DNA of 64,000 bases, taken from contig NZ_JAAIKE010000006.1 in NCBI RefSeq assembly GCF_010915705.1, positions 62,001 to 126,000 of the forward strand, read 5' to 3'. A program made the translations under genes and the position numbers. Of the stretch, positions 9,877 to 19,625 are shown in pieces (within the stretch, counting starts at the first letter, position 1; the number at the start of each line of letters is the position of its first letter). This DNA comes from Pseudotabrizicola algicola (lineage in GTDB: Bacteria > Pseudomonadota > Alphaproteobacteria > Rhodobacterales > Rhodobacteraceae). The notes below the pieces were generated by a model, which saw nothing but the letters and a program-made list of their open reading frames with translations, was not told where the DNA came from and ran no database searches.

Positions 9877-10083
9877 TCAGGCCAGAGCCAGGTTGGTCGC
9901 CGATTCGCGACCGTTGCGGTCACGCTCCAGATCGAAGGTCACAGCCTGACCGTCGTTCAGCGCACGGATGCCAGCGCGCTCCAGCGCGGTGATGTGCACG
10001 AACACGTCCTTCTGGCCGCCTTCCGGGGCGATGAAACCGAAGCCTTTGGTGGCGTTGAACCATTTCACGGTGCCGTTGGCCAT
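9877..10083 (-). CDS. Cold-shock domain protein
   Basis: A 68-residue single cold-shock (OB-fold) protein: MANGTVKWFNATKGFGFIAP, with RNP1 at KGFGFIAP (13-20) and RNP2 at VFVHI (27-31). Such proteins bind single-stranded nucleic acid and act as RNA chaperones. The length is typical of CspA. The start follows a strong AGGAGAT site. The 275 bp before the start up to yebC carry no gene and may hold a long leader, as is common for csp mRNAs; I cannot define a structure there. Confidence 0.95.
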   Translation of the reverse strand: MANGTVKWFNATKGFGFIAPEGGQKDVFVHITALERAGIRALNDGQAVTFDLERDRNGRESATNLALA

Positions 10084-10358
10084 CGTGAGATCTCCTGTAT
10101 TTTGTGCCACCCACAACATGCGATGGCCCGGCCGAGAGTCGTCTAGATCGCGAAACTGTGGGCCGAAGCAGACAGAAGACCGAAAGAGAAGAAGCTTTGC
10201 CCCCCCTACATGCGCGCGATGGCCCCCGATTGCAAGGGGCAACACCACAATTCGCCCGCCATGCCGCACATCCGGCCTGATGGCCGTCTTCGCTGCTTGT
10301 CCCCCGCCCGGGCGTGCCGTGCAGCGACAAGCGCCCGAAGGGAGCGCGGAGCGCCGCC

Positions 10359-11099
10359 TTACAGCTGCGCCGCAACCTCTTCGGGGATGTCGAAGTTATG
10401 CGTCACCGTCTGCACATCGTCATCTTCTTCCAGCAGGTCGATCAGACGCATCAGCTTTTGCGCCGTCTCCAGATCCACCTCGGTGCGCGACTGCGGCTTC
10501 CAGATCAGCTTGGATTCCGTCGACTCGCCCAGTGATTTCTCCAAGGCGTCCGACACCTCGTTCAGCGTCTCGACCGAGCAGTAGATCCAGTGGCCCTCCT
10601 CATCGGATTCCACATCATCGGCCCCCGCCTCCAGCGCGGCCATCATCACCGTATCGGCATCGCCGACGCTTGCCGGATAGGAAATCTCGCCCACGCGGTC
10701 AAAGCTGTGCGACACCGATCCGGTGGTGCCAAGATTGCCGCCCGCCTTGGTGAAATAGCTGCGCACGTTGCTGGCGGTGCGGTTCAGGTTATCCGTCATC
10801 GCCTCGACGATGATGGCGATGCCGTTCACCCCATACCCCTCGTACCGGATTTCGGTGTAATCCTCGGCATCGCCCATCTGGCTTTTCTTGATGGCGCGGT
10901 CGATCACATCCTTGGGCATCGACACCGCCTTGGCCGCCTTGACCGCCAGCCGCAGACGCGGGTTCATGTCCGGATCGGGCATCCCCATCTTGGCCGCGAC
11001 GGTGATCTCTTTCGCCAGCTTGGAAAACATCTTCGAGCGCAGCTTGTCCTGCTTGCCCTTGCGATGCTGGATGTTTGCCCATTTTGAATGGCCGGCCAT
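10359..11099 (-). CDS. YebC/PmpR-family regulator
   Basis: A 246-residue protein beginning [18 protein letters not shown], the diagnostic YebC N-terminus. It continues with [17 protein letters not shown] and [20 protein letters not shown], the conserved core. YebC-family proteins are associated with transcription regulation and, for some members, with relief of ribosome stalling at proline runs. Which applies here cannot be told from the sequence. The gene stands alone on the minus strand between the phosphohexomutase and the cold-shock gene. Confidence 0.95.
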   Translation of the reverse strand: MAGHSKWANIQHRKGKQDKLRSKMFSKLAKEITVAAKMGMPDPDMNPRLRLAVKAAKAVSMPKDVIDRAIKKSQMGDAEDYTEIRYEGYGVNGIAIIVEAMTDNLNRTASNVRSYFTKAGGNLGTTGSVSHSFDRVGEISYPASVGDADTVMMAALEAGADDVESDEEGHWIYCSVETLNEVSDALEKSLGESTESKLIWKPQSRTEVDLETAQKLMRLIDLLEEDDDVQTVTHNFDIPEEVAAQL

Positions 11100-11166
11100 G
11101 ACCCGATCTCCTACCGTCTTTGCGTGCTGGCCTCCCTTACACCAGCCGCAAGCCCGCCTGCAAGGC

Positions 11167-12510
11167 TCAGCCCAAGCGGGCCTTCACCTGCGCAAAGGCC
11201 TGCGCCGCCTCTGCCGTTCCGGCCTCGGCATAAACGCGGAACTCGGGCGCATTGCCCGACGGGCGCAGATGCACGATCCGCCCGTCCGCAAGCGTCGCGC
11301 GCAAGCCATCGGTGCGGTCCAAAGCCGCCACCGCACCGAAGGGCGCGACAAAACCCTCCAGCCCGCCGTTTGCAAGATCGGCCAGCAGCGCCTGCGACGC
11401 CTCCACCGGCACATGCTCCAGCCGGTCGGTCACGGTAAAGCGTGCAGGCTCCTGCCCCACCCGCGCGGCCAGCGATCCGGCCCGCTTGGCCTCGATCAAG
11501 GCCGCCACGATCGGCAGCAGGCTGTCGCGCGTCATCAGGCGCGGCAGCGCGCCCTCCGGCCCCTCGGCCTCAAATCCCAGCAGGAAGCCGCCATTCGGCT
11601 CGTATCCCACGACGCGCCCGCCCGCCTCTTCCATCGCCGCAATCACAAAAGGCGATCCGATGCGCGTGCGCAGCACACGGCCAAACCGGCCCGACAGGTC
11701 TACGCCGGTATTGGCCGAAACGGTGGTCACCACCACCTCTGCCCCGACCAGCGCCGCCGTGATCTGCCCCAGCACATCGCCCGGCACGATCCGCCCCGCC
11801 GCATCCGCGACCAAAGGCCGGTCGCCATCGCCATCGGTGGAAACAATCGCATCCAGCCCCTCGGCCCAGCCCCTGAACTGCGCACGCACGTCGTCCGGCA
11901 CCGCCTCGGTGTCCACGGGCACAAAGACATCCGACTGCCCCAGCACCGCCACCCGCGCTCCCAGCGCCTCGAGACAGGCCACCACACCGTCGCGGCTCAC
12001 CGCCGAATGCGCCCAGACGCCCACCTTCATCCCGTCCAGCGCACGGCCGAAGGCACCGCGATAGCGCGCCGCCCAGTCGCCCGTGGCCTGCATCGTGGCA
12101 CGCCGCGCCGCCTCCTGCCCCGCAGGCGCGCGGCCCAGCCCCGCCAGAATGGCCGCCTCGTCGCGCTTGGTGATCTCGCCCTCCGGCACATAGAACTTGA
12201 GCCCGTTGCGATCCGCCGGAATGTGGCTGCCCGTCACCATGATGGCCGCCGCCCCCGCCGCCATCGCGGCCATCGCCAGCGCCGGTGTCGGCACCGCGCC
12301 GCAATCGGTCACCGCCACACCCTCGCCCCGCGCCGCGGCAATCACGTCCTCCGCCAAGCGGGGCGAGCTTTCGCGCAAATCCCGCCCGACCCACAGCCCG
12401 CTGCCCACCGGACAGGTCGCCAGAAAACTGCGGGTGTAATCCGCCACCAGCGCCGGGGTCAGTTCCGTGACCAGCCCGCGCAACCCGCTTGTGCCAAATT
12501 TAGGAGCCAT
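11167..12510 (-). CDS. Phosphohexomutase (phosphomannomutase/phosphoglucosamine mutase family)
   Basis: A 446/447-residue alpha-D-phosphohexomutase. The start at [12 protein letters not shown] is set by the family N-terminus and a TAGGAG site overlapping the preceding gene's 3' region. The phosphoserine loop is TGSHIP (Ser95), the metal loop DGDGDRP (226-232), the sugar-specificity segment [11 protein letters not shown], and the phosphate-binding loop [12 protein letters not shown] near the C-terminus. The NAPEFR variant and GTSGLRG start resemble phosphomannomutases more than GlmM (usually GTDGVRG), so substrate is mannose- or glucose-type phosphate; I do not assign a symbol. It is the last gene of a five-gene minus-strand run. 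Confidence 0.85.
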   Translation of the reverse strand: MAPKFGTSGLRGLVTELTPALVADYTRSFLATCPVGSGLWVGRDLRESSPRLAEDVIAAARGEGVAVTDCGAVPTPALAMAAMAAGAAAIMVTGSHIPADRNGLKFYVPEGEITKRDEAAILAGLGRAPAGQEAARRATMQATGDWAARYRGAFGRALDGMKVGVWAHSAVSRDGVVACLEALGARVAVLGQSDVFVPVDTEAVPDDVRAQFRGWAEGLDAIVSTDGDGDRPLVADAAGRIVPGDVLGQITAALVGAEVVVTTVSANTGVDLSGRFGRVLRTRIGSPFVIAAMEEAGGRVVGYEPNGGFLLGFEAEGPEGALPRLMTRDSLLPIVAALIEAKRAGSLAARVGQEPARFTVTDRLEHVPVEASQALLADLANGGLEGFVAPFGAVAALDRTDGLRATLADGRIVHLRPSGNAPEFRVYAEAGTAEAAQAFAQVKARLG

Positions 12511-12514
12511 GAGA

Positions 12515-12886
12515 TCAATCCTTGAAAATATTCCCGACCGGCGGCGGCGAGACAAACACCTGCGAGCGCCCCGCCGCATCGGTGATCTCCACCTCGGCCA
12601 TCGGCGGCACCGCCCCCTCTGCCCCGAGCGCCGAGGTCAGCCCCGTCCAGATCTGGCGGAGGAAATTGGGGTTCTCGACCAGCCGCACCGCATAGCGCGC
12701 GCCCGGCAGGCACGGGTCCAGCCGACCCTCGGGCACCACGGTCCAGTTCGTGACGCGGCACACCGTGCCATCGGTCAGCGTCAGCGTCAGCACTTCGGCA
12801 GAAAGCCGCGCGGCCTGCGGCTGCGGCGCCCCGCCCAGCGGCCCGACACAGCCCGCCAGCACCAGACAAGCCAAGAGTTTACGCAT
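12515..12886 (-). CDS. Small putative lipoprotein, unknown function
   Basis: A 123-residue protein with a short signal peptide ending in a lipobox (LVLAGC, Cys13), so it should be a lipid-anchored envelope protein. The mature part includes LTLTDGTVCRVTNW and a region with two cysteines (C43 and C59 approximately) that could pair. I recognise no family. The last ten codons (PPPVGNIFKD) coincide with a copy of the dispersed intergenic repeat seen elsewhere in this window. It lies between the SLC13-type transporter and the phosphohexomutase, whose start is 4 bases beyond its stop, so the two are probably cotranscribed. Confidence 0.75.
   Translation of the reverse strand: MRKLLACLVLAGCVGPLGGAPQPQAARLSAEVLTLTLTDGTVCRVTNWTVVPEGRLDPCLPGARYAVRLVENPNFLRQIWTGLTSALGAEGAVPPMAEVEITDAAGRSQVFVSPPPVGNIFKD
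12520..12550. repeat. Dispersed gene-end repeat, copy 1 (weak, inside a CDS end)
   Basis: Read on the minus strand, this stretch (gccgccgg, then gggaatattttcaagga) resembles the other copies of the gene-end repeat in the window (GGCGGG, AT-rich TATTTT, then AAGG). It overlaps the final codons and stop of the lipoprotein gene. Similarity is weaker than among the other copies. Confidence 0.45.
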
Positions 12887-12897
12887 CGCTTTTCCCT

Positions 12898-14676
12898 TCA
12901 GAATGGAAAGAACAGCGGGATCAGGGCCGAGATCGCCACCATCATGACAAGATTGAGCGGCAAACCGATCCGCAGGAAATCACTGAACCGATAGCCGCCC
13001 GGACCATAAACCAGCGTATTGGTCTGATAACCGATCGGCGTCGCAAAGGAAGCCGAGGCCCCGAACATGACTGCCACCACAAAGGGGCGCGGATCAACCC
13101 CGATCTGTGCGGCAAGCCCGATCACAATCGGCGTCAGGATCACCGCCACCGCATTGTTGGAAACGATCTCGGTCAGCACCGAGGTCAGCGCATAGACCAC
13201 AAAGATCAGCGCAAAGGGCGGCAATCCCTGCATGAAGGGGGCAACCGCGTTCACGATCAGTTGCACCGCGCCGGAATGTTCCAGCCCCGCGCCCACCGCC
13301 AGCATCGCAAAGATCAGCGCCATCAGACGCCCGTCGACAAAGCCGAAGGCCTCGTCGGCATCGATGCAGCGGGTGATCAGCACAACGCCCACCCCGATCA
13401 TCGCCAACAGCAGGATCGGGGCCACGTTCAGCGCCGACAGGCCCACCACCGCCGCCAGCACCAGCACCACGATAGGCGCCTTGGTGCGGCGATAGGCGCG
13501 GTCCGACGGCTCCGAGATGTTCACCACATCCATATCCGCCGCCAGCCGCTGGATATCGGCGGGCGCGCCTTCCAGCAGCAGCGTATCGCCGACCTGCACC
13601 ACCAGATCGTCCAGCTGCCGCCCGATGTTCTGGTTCTTGCGATGCACCGCCAAAGGATACACCCCGTAGCGCCGCCGCAACCGCATGCTCCCCAGACTGC
13701 GCCCCACCATCGCGCAACCGGGGGTGATCAGCACCTCTACCGTGGTCGTCTGCACCGAGGACAGCTTGTCCACCATCCGCAATTCACGGCTTTCCTGCAG
13801 CGCCAGCACCTCCGACATCGGGGTGCGCAACACCACCCTGTCGCCCGTCTCAAGCACCACCTCGCTGAGCTGCCGCCGCAAGCTGGCATCTCCGCGCAGC
13901 ACATCGACCACCCGCATGTTGTCGCGCTTGAACAGGCCCACACTGTCCACCCGCTGCCCCACGATGGGGCTGTCCTCGGGCACCGCCACCTCGGTGAAGA
14001 ACTTCATCCGGCTGCGGTCGGTCAGCATCATCGCCATGCTGTCCCGATCCGGCAGCAGCCGCTTGGTGAACAGCGCCAGATAGGCCATGCCCACCAGACA
14101 GGCCGCAATGCCCAGCGGCGTGATCTCGAAAATCCCGAACGGCTCCAGCCCGCGTTCCCGCGCAACGCCATCGACCACGATGTTGGTGGATGTCCCGATC
14201 AGGGTGATCGTGCCGCCCAGAATCGCCAGATATGACAGCGGAATCATCAGCTTGGACGGCGACAGCGACAATTGCCGCGCAATCTGCATGAACACCGGAA
14301 TCATCACCACCACAATCGGCGTGTTGTTCATGAAGGCCGACATAGAGACCACGCCCAGCGAGATCACCGCCAAAGACCCCTTCGGATGCGTCTTTACATA
14401 GCGCAGCGCATATTGCGTGGCCGAATCCAGCGCCCCCGTCCGCACCAGCCCGCCCGCAATGATGAACATGGCCGCAATCGTCCACGGCGCAGCATTGGAC
14501 AGCGATTTCACCGCATCTGCCTGCGGCAGGATGCCCAGCACCAGCATCAGACAGGCCCCGCCGATCGCCGTCACCTCGACCGGATAGGTCTCTCGCACGA
14601 ACAGCACCAGCATCCCCGCCAGAATTGCCAAGGCCGCATAGGCCTCCACCATCTGATCCAGCTCGATCCCCAGCAT
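12898..14676 (-). CDS. SLC13-family anion permease with two RCK_C domains
   Basis: A 592-residue inner-membrane transporter. The start at MLGIELDQMVEAY (complement of 14674-14676) overlaps the preceding stop as TGATG. An N-terminal membrane block of about six helices (for example FMNNTPIVVVMIPVFMQIA and GTSTNIVVDGVARERG, the SLC13 signature) is followed by two RCK_C/TrkA_C domains at roughly 205-275 (VAVPEDSPIVGQRVDS) and 290-375 (TPGCAMVGRSLGSM), then a second membrane block with VSNNAVAVILTPIVIGLA. The family carries dicarboxylates, sulfate or related anions; the RCK modules suggest nucleotide regulation. The substrate is not determinable here. Confidence 0.88.
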   Translation of the reverse strand: MLGIELDQMVEAYAALAILAGMLVLFVRETYPVEVTAIGGACLMLVLGILPQADAVKSLSNAAPWTIAAMFIIAGGLVRTGALDSATQYALRYVKTHPKGSLAVISLGVVSMSAFMNNTPIVVVMIPVFMQIARQLSLSPSKLMIPLSYLAILGGTITLIGTSTNIVVDGVARERGLEPFGIFEITPLGIAACLVGMAYLALFTKRLLPDRDSMAMMLTDRSRMKFFTEVAVPEDSPIVGQRVDSVGLFKRDNMRVVDVLRGDASLRRQLSEVVLETGDRVVLRTPMSEVLALQESRELRMVDKLSSVQTTTVEVLITPGCAMVGRSLGSMRLRRRYGVYPLAVHRKNQNIGRQLDDLVVQVGDTLLLEGAPADIQRLAADMDVVNISEPSDRAYRRTKAPIVVLVLAAVVGLSALNVAPILLLAMIGVGVVLITRCIDADEAFGFVDGRLMALIFAMLAVGAGLEHSGAVQLIVNAVAPFMQGLPPFALIFVVYALTSVLTEIVSNNAVAVILTPIVIGLAAQIGVDPRPFVVAVMFGASASFATPIGYQTNTLVYGPGGYRFSDFLRIGLPLNLVMMVAISALIPLFFPF

Positions 14677-15575
14677 CACGCCCCCTGTTCCGTCCGGGCC
14701 GCCGCCCTTGGCTGCACCATTGCCACGCCCGCCAGCATCACCACAAGCGCAGCCCACACCAAAGGTTGCAAACGCTCCCCCAAAAGCAGCATCGCCCAGA
14801 TAACGCCCGCGCCAGTGACCAGATACGAGCATTGCGCCGCAAAAACCGCCCCCGCGCGTGCGGCCAGCCAGACATAACCCGCATAGCACAGGGCATGCAC
14901 GACGCTTGATCCGATCAGCCCCCATTCGGCCACGCCCCAGCCGCCGCGCGGGTCAATCCATTGCCCGGTTGCCAGCGTGACCGGCAGGCACAGGATCATC
15001 CCGACCAGACTGGCCATGAACATCGCCTGCACCGCATCCATGCCGCCAGTGCCCCTGCGCGCGACGTAATTCGCCTCCATCGCGTAAAACAGCGGCCCCA
15101 CCAGCGCCAGCGGCAGGAAGGCCAGCAGATGCCCCGGCAGGCCCGCACCCGGCGCGGCGATCAGCGCAACCCCGATCAGGCCCAGCGCCAGCCCCGCGAT
15201 CCGCCGCAGCGAAAAGCGGTCCATCCCCAAGGCCAGCGCCATCGGAAACGACAGCATCGGCACCGCCGAAATCAAAATCGACATGATCCCCGACGGCAGA
15301 TGCTGGATGCTGGTGTAAAACGTCGCATTCGGCACCAGCGTGCCCAGCACCGCCACCACCAGCGCGAACACCAGCGCCTGCCGCGTCAGCACCACGCCCT
15401 TGCCCCGCAGCAGCGACAGCGCCCCCAGCACCAGCGTGCAGATCACCAATTGCCAGAAGATCAGACCGAACGGCTGATGCCCCGTGCTGGTTGCCAGCTT
15501 GCCCAAAGGCTGCGTCAGCCCCCAGCCGAGGCCCAAAGCCAAGAGCACAAGGGCAAACAGCCGGTGTTCGCTCAA
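14676..15575 (-). CDS. DMT-superfamily (EamA) permease
   Basis: A 299-residue protein with about ten membrane helices in two EamA halves. It begins LFALVLLALGLGWGLTQPLGKLA, a typical first DMT helix, and carries ATFYTSIQHLPSGIMSILISA and LVTGAGVIWAMLLLGERLQP. It is a presumed exporter of unknown substrate. Its ATG overlaps the ymdB-like stop by 4 bp, and its stop overlaps the SLC13 permease start, so the three are translationally linked. Confidence 0.87.
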   Translation of the reverse strand: MSEHRLFALVLLALGLGWGLTQPLGKLATSTGHQPFGLIFWQLVICTLVLGALSLLRGKGVVLTRQALVFALVVAVLGTLVPNATFYTSIQHLPSGIMSILISAVPMLSFPMALALGMDRFSLRRIAGLALGLIGVALIAAPGAGLPGHLLAFLPLALVGPLFYAMEANYVARRGTGGMDAVQAMFMASLVGMILCLPVTLATGQWIDPRGGWGVAEWGLIGSSVVHALCYAGYVWLAARAGAVFAAQCSYLVTGAGVIWAMLLLGERLQPLVWAALVVMLAGVAMVQPRAAARTEQGA

Positions 15576-16384
15576 GGGCGCGCCTCTTCCAGCCGCCCGC
15601 CCACGCGGATCATGCGCACGCGCAGCGCCTTGCCGCTGCGGTCATCGGTTTCCACAAACACCCCCGACAGCGTGGCCACGCCGCCCGCCGGTTCAAACCG
15701 CGCCTTCGGCATTCCGGTGATGAACCGCCGCAGCGGCTCCAGCTTTTCCATGCCGATGACGCTGTTGTAATCGCCGCACATCCCCGCATCGGTCAGATAG
15801 GCAGTCCCCCCCGGCAGCACCTGCGCATCACCCGTCGGCACATGGGTATGGGTGCCGACCACAAGGCTCGCCTGCCCGTCGCACCAATGGCCCATCGCCA
15901 TCTTCTCGCTGGTGGCCTCGGCATGCACATCGACAATCGACGCCTGCACCATGCCCCCCACCGGATGCGCCTTCAGCACCTGTTCGATGGCCGAGAACGG
16001 ATCGTCAAACGGGCGTTTCATGAACACCTGCCCCAGAACCTGCGCCACCAGCACCTTGCGCCCCTGCGTCGCGGTGAACACCCGCCAGCCCTTGCCCGGT
16101 GCCACCTTGCTGAAATTGATCGGGCGGATGATGCGCGGCTCCTGCTCGATGAAGGACAGCATGTCCTTCTGGTCAAAGGCATGATCGCCCAGCGTCAGGC
16201 AATCCGCCCCCGCGTCCAGCAGGATCTTGGCATGTTCCGGCGTCAGACCCGCGCCCGAAGACGCGTTCTCGCCATTCACCACCACGAAATCGAGGTTCCA
16301 TTCCGCCCGCAAACCCGGCAACCGCTCGGCAATCGCCGCGCGCCCGGTCCGGCCCATCACATCGCCAAGGAAAAGCATTCGCAT
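15572..16384 (-). CDS. YmdB-like metallophosphoesterase
   Basis: A 270-residue protein of the YmdB/TIGR00282 calcineurin-like phosphoesterase family. The metal-binding motifs follow in order: GDVMGRTGR (7-15), VVVNGENASSGAGLTP (~34-49), TLGDHAFDQ, VDVHAEATSEK and VVGTHTHVPTGDAQVLPGG. In Bacillus YmdB hydrolyses cyclic nucleotides, including 2',3'-cyclic forms; the alphaproteobacterial role is less clear. It opens the five-gene minus-strand run, with 98 bp to the divergent helicase gene. Confidence 0.92.
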   Translation of the reverse strand: MRMLFLGDVMGRTGRAAIAERLPGLRAEWNLDFVVVNGENASSGAGLTPEHAKILLDAGADCLTLGDHAFDQKDMLSFIEQEPRIIRPINFSKVAPGKGWRVFTATQGRKVLVAQVLGQVFMKRPFDDPFSAIEQVLKAHPVGGMVQASIVDVHAEATSEKMAMGHWCDGQASLVVGTHTHVPTGDAQVLPGGTAYLTDAGMCGDYNSVIGMEKLEPLRRFITGMPKARFEPAGGVATLSGVFVETDDRSGKALRVRMIRVGGRLEEARP

Positions 16385-16482
16385 AGCACCCGCTTAGGCC
16401 CCGCCGCAGCGCCCTTCAAGCAAAATCAGCGCGCCCGCAAAGGCTCCGTTGACGCGCCCCCACACACCGCTACCCTAAGGCG

Positions 16483-18876
16483 ATGAAAACCCTTCCCCCC
16501 GCCCTGTCCCACTGGTTCGCCGCAAAGGGCTGGACCCTGCATCCGCACCAGTGGGACATGCTGGCCCGCGCGGGCGACCCCGCCACCCTGCTGATCGCCC
16601 CCACGGGCGGCGGCAAAACGCTGGCGGGCTTCCTGCCCACGCTCGCCGAACTGGCCGAGGCACCGCCAAAGGGCCTGCACACCCTCTATATCTCGCCGCT
16701 CAAGGCGCTCGCCGCCGACATCCGCCGCAACCTGCGCACCCCGATCGAAGGCGCGAACCTGCCCATAAGGGTCGAAGACCGCACCGGCGACACCAGCTAT
16801 ACCCAGCGCCGCCGCCAGCGCGCCGACCCGCCGCATATCCTGCTGACCACGCCGGAATCTCTGGCGCTGCTCCTGTCCTACGAAGACGCTCCGCGCGTCT
16901 TTGCCGGCCTGCAACGGGTGGTGCTCGACGAAATCCATGCGCTGGCCGAAAGCAAACGCGGCGACCAGCTCACCCTGCTGATCGCGCGCCTGCAACGGCT
17001 CGCGCCCGGGCTGCGCCGCGTCGGCCTGTCGGCCACGGTGGAAGACCCGCCCGCGCTTGCCCGCTTCCTTGCCCCCGATGCCGGAATCCTCTTGGCCGAC
17101 CCCGGCCCCGCCCCCGACATCTCGATGCTGGAAACCGAGGCACCGCCCCCGTGGTCGGGCGGCGGCGGGCGCTATGCGATCCCCGCCATCCTCGAACAGG
17201 TCAAGCGGCACCGCACCACGCTCATCTTCCACAACACCCGCGCGCAGGCCGAACTGTTCTTCCACGACCTGTGGCTGAACAACACCGAAGACCTGCCCAT
17301 CGGCATCCATCACGGCAGCCTGTCACGCGAACAGCGCGAACGGGTCGAGGCGGCGATGGTCGCGGGCAGCTTGCGCGCCATCGTCTGCACCGGCTCGCTC
17401 GACCTCGGCATCGACTGGGGAGATGTCGACCTCGTGATCCAGGTCGGCGCGCCCAAGAACGTCAAACGCCTCGTCCAGCGCATCGGCCGCGCCAACCACC
17501 GCTACAACGCCCCCTCCAAGGCGCTGCTCTTGCCCGCCAACCGCTTCGAGGTGGTGGAATGCAAGGCCGCCCTCGACGCGGTGCGCGAGCACACGCTCGA
17601 TGGCGAGCCCCGCGGCCCCGGCCCGCGCGACGTGCTGTGCCAGCACATCCTGCTCACCGCCTGCGCCGGACCCTTCGAGGCCGATGCGCTTTATGCCGAG
17701 GTCATCACCGCCGGACCCTATGCCGCGCTCACCCGCGCGCAGTTCGATGCCGCGCTCGATTTCGTGGCCACCGGCGGCTATGCCCTGCGCGCCTATGACC
17801 GCTGGCAGCGACTGAAACAGACCGGCAGCCAGTGGCACCTGCGCGATCCGCGCGCGGCGGCGGTGATCCGCCAGAACCTCGGCACCATCATCGACATCGA
17901 AACCCTCAAGGTGCGGCTGAAGAACCGCGCCGGCGGCATCCCCTTGGGCGAGGTCGAGGAATCCTTCGCCGCCACCCTCACCCCCGGCGACACCTTTCTG
18001 ATCGGCGGTCAGGTCGTGCGCTATGAATCCTTGCGCGAAATGACGGTCGAGGTCACCAACCAACCAGGCCGCGACCCCAAGGTTGCTGTGTTTAATGGAA
18101 CAAAATTCGCCACATCCACCCTGCTCACCCACCGGATTCTTGACATTTTCGCACAATCCCGCTGGCCTGACCTGCCCGCCCACACCGCCGAATGGCTCTC
18201 GCTCCAGCGCGAGGTCTCGCGCCTGCCCGATGCCGATACGCTGCTCTGCGAAAGCTTCCCGCATGACGGGCGCGAGCATCTGGTGATCTACGGCTTTGCC
18301 GGCAGGAACGCCCAGCAGACGCTTGGCCTCCTGCTGACCAAGGCGATGGAAGAGGCCGGCCTTGCCCCGCTCGGCTTTGTCGCCACCGATTACGCGACGC
18401 TGATCTGGGGCATAGACGCCGTGACCGATGCCGCTCCCCTCTTCGACCTGCAGGCCCTGCAGGACGGGCTGGAAACATGGCTGGCGGGCAATGCCGTGAT
18501 GAAACGCACCTTCCGCGCCAGCGCCATCATCGCCGGTCTGATCGAGCGCAGCCATCAGGGCCGCCGCAAATCGGGGCGGCAGGCGACGTTTTCGTCGGAT
18601 ATCCTGTATGACACCCTGCGTAAATACGACCCCGACCACCTGCTTTTGCAGATCACCCGCGAAGAGGCGATGCGCGGGCTGATCGACTTTGCCCGCGTCG
18701 AAGAGATGCTGGCCCGCGTCGCAGGCCGGATCGAGACGCGGCGCCTGCCCCGCGTCACTCCGCTGGCTGCACCGCTGTTTCTGGAACCGGGCCGCATCCC
18801 GGTGCAGGGCGCAGGGCGCGAGCGGCTGGCCGAAGATGCCGCCCGCCGCCTGATGGAGGCGGCAGGGCTGGCCTGA
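16483..18876 (+). CDS. Ligase-associated DEXH-box DNA helicase (Lhr-type)
   Basis: A 797-residue helicase of the ligase-associated DNA-damage-response type (TIGR04121 subgroup of Lhr). Walker A is PTGGGKT (40-46), the DEIH box is at 149-152, motif SATVEDPPALARFL follows, and the second RecA domain has HNTRAQAE, HHGSLSREQRERVE and QRIGRANHR. The long C-terminal part matches the Lhr core fold. These helicases sit in gene sets with an ATP-dependent ligase, a nuclease and PdeM, and are thought to act in repair. Here only pdeM follows, 83 bp downstream on the same strand. Confidence 0.92.
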   Translation: MKTLPPALSHWFAAKGWTLHPHQWDMLARAGDPATLLIAPTGGGKTLAGFLPTLAELAEAPPKGLHTLYISPLKALAADIRRNLRTPIEGANLPIRVEDRTGDTSYTQRRRQRADPPHILLTTPESLALLLSYEDAPRVFAGLQRVVLDEIHALAESKRGDQLTLLIARLQRLAPGLRRVGLSATVEDPPALARFLAPDAGILLADPGPAPDISMLETEAPPPWSGGGGRYAIPAILEQVKRHRTTLIFHNTRAQAELFFHDLWLNNTEDLPIGIHHGSLSREQRERVEAAMVAGSLRAIVCTGSLDLGIDWGDVDLVIQVGAPKNVKRLVQRIGRANHRYNAPSKALLLPANRFEVVECKAALDAVREHTLDGEPRGPGPRDVLCQHILLTACAGPFEADALYAEVITAGPYAALTRAQFDAALDFVATGGYALRAYDRWQRLKQTGSQWHLRDPRAAAVIRQNLGTIIDIETLKVRLKNRAGGIPLGEVEESFAATLTPGDTFLIGGQVVRYESLREMTVEVTNQPGRDPKVAVFNGTKFATSTLLTHRILDIFAQSRWPDLPAHTAEWLSLQREVSRLPDADTLLCESFPHDGREHLVIYGFAGRNAQQTLGLLLTKAMEEAGLAPLGFVATDYATLIWGIDAVTDAAPLFDLQALQDGLETWLAGNAVMKRTFRASAIIAGLIERSHQGRRKSGRQATFSSDILYDTLRKYDPDHLLLQITREEAMRGLIDFARVEEMLARVAGRIETRRLPRVTPLAAPLFLEPGRIPVQGAGRERLAEDAARRLMEAAGLA

Positions 18877-18910
18877 CGCCCTCTGGCGGGCGTATTTCGG
18901 AAAGGTGCAA
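18875..18910. repeat. Dispersed gene-end repeat, copy 2
   Basis: The stretch gacgccctctggcgggcgta then tttcggaaaggtgcaa begins at the lhr-type stop codon and lies in the gap before pdeM. It matches the copies between priA and ileS closely (GACGCC, GGCGGG, T-rich, CGGAAA, GGTGCAA). A small internal hairpin (gccctctggcgggc) is possible. Confidence 0.7.
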
Positions 18911-18958
18911 GCGGCAGGGGGATTGCATTGGCCTGCCCGCGCGGGCAGATCAGGCACC

Positions 18959-19609
18959 ATGAGCCTGACGTTCCGCCTTGCCGATGCCACCCTGATCGCC
19001 CGCCCCTCGGGGGCGCTGTTCTGGCCCGATCAGGGCGTGCTCTGCGTGTCGGATCTGCATCTTGGCAAATCCGAACGCATGGCGCGCCGGGCGGGCACGC
19101 TGCTGCCGCCCTATGAAACCCGCGAGACGCTGGCGCGGCTGGAGGCCGAGGTTGAGGCCACCGGCGCGCGCCGCGTGATCTGTCTTGGCGACAGCTTCGA
19201 CGATGCCGCGAGTCTGGACGGGCTCGAGGAAGGCGACCGGCTGTGGCTGACGCGGATGATCGCCGGACGCGACTGGATCTGGATTGCGGGCAACCATGAT
19301 GCCGGCCCGCTCGAGATTGCGGGCAGCCACCGCGCCGAGGTGCATCTGGCGGGGCTGGTCTTCCGCCACATCGCGCAAACCGGCGCGCAGGGCGAGGTCT
19401 CGGGGCATTATCACCCCAAGGCAAGGCTCGCCGGCAAGGTCTGGCGCTGCTTTCTGGCCGACCGCCAGCGCCTGATCCTGCCCGCCTTCGGCACCTATAC
19501 CGGCGGATTGTGGAGCCATGATCCCGCGCTTTCGGGGCTGATGCAGCCCGACGCGCTGGCGATCCTTGCGGGCGGCGCGGTCGCCCGCGCCATCCCGATG
19601 CCGCGCTAG
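18959..19609 (+). CDS. pdeM: Ligase-associated DNA damage response endonuclease PdeM
   Basis: A 216-residue calcineurin-type metallophosphoesterase. The start MSLTFRLADATLIARPSGAL at 18959 matches the family; an upstream ATG at 18905 lies in the repeat. Metal-binding motifs are SDLHLGK (31-37), GDSFDD (77-82), GNHD (111-114), SGHYHPKA, and a C-terminal PAFGTYTGG. PdeM (TIGR04123) accompanies the Lhr-type helicase, an ATP-dependent DNA ligase and an exonuclease. The ligase and exonuclease are not in this window. Confidence 0.92.
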   Translation: MSLTFRLADATLIARPSGALFWPDQGVLCVSDLHLGKSERMARRAGTLLPPYETRETLARLEAEVEATGARRVICLGDSFDDAASLDGLEEGDRLWLTRMIAGRDWIWIAGNHDAGPLEIAGSHRAEVHLAGLVFRHIAQTGAQGEVSGHYHPKARLAGKVWRCFLADRQRLILPAFGTYTGGLWSHDPALSGLMQPDALAILAGGAVARAIPMPR

Positions 19610-19625
19610 GGGGACCGCCCTTCGG

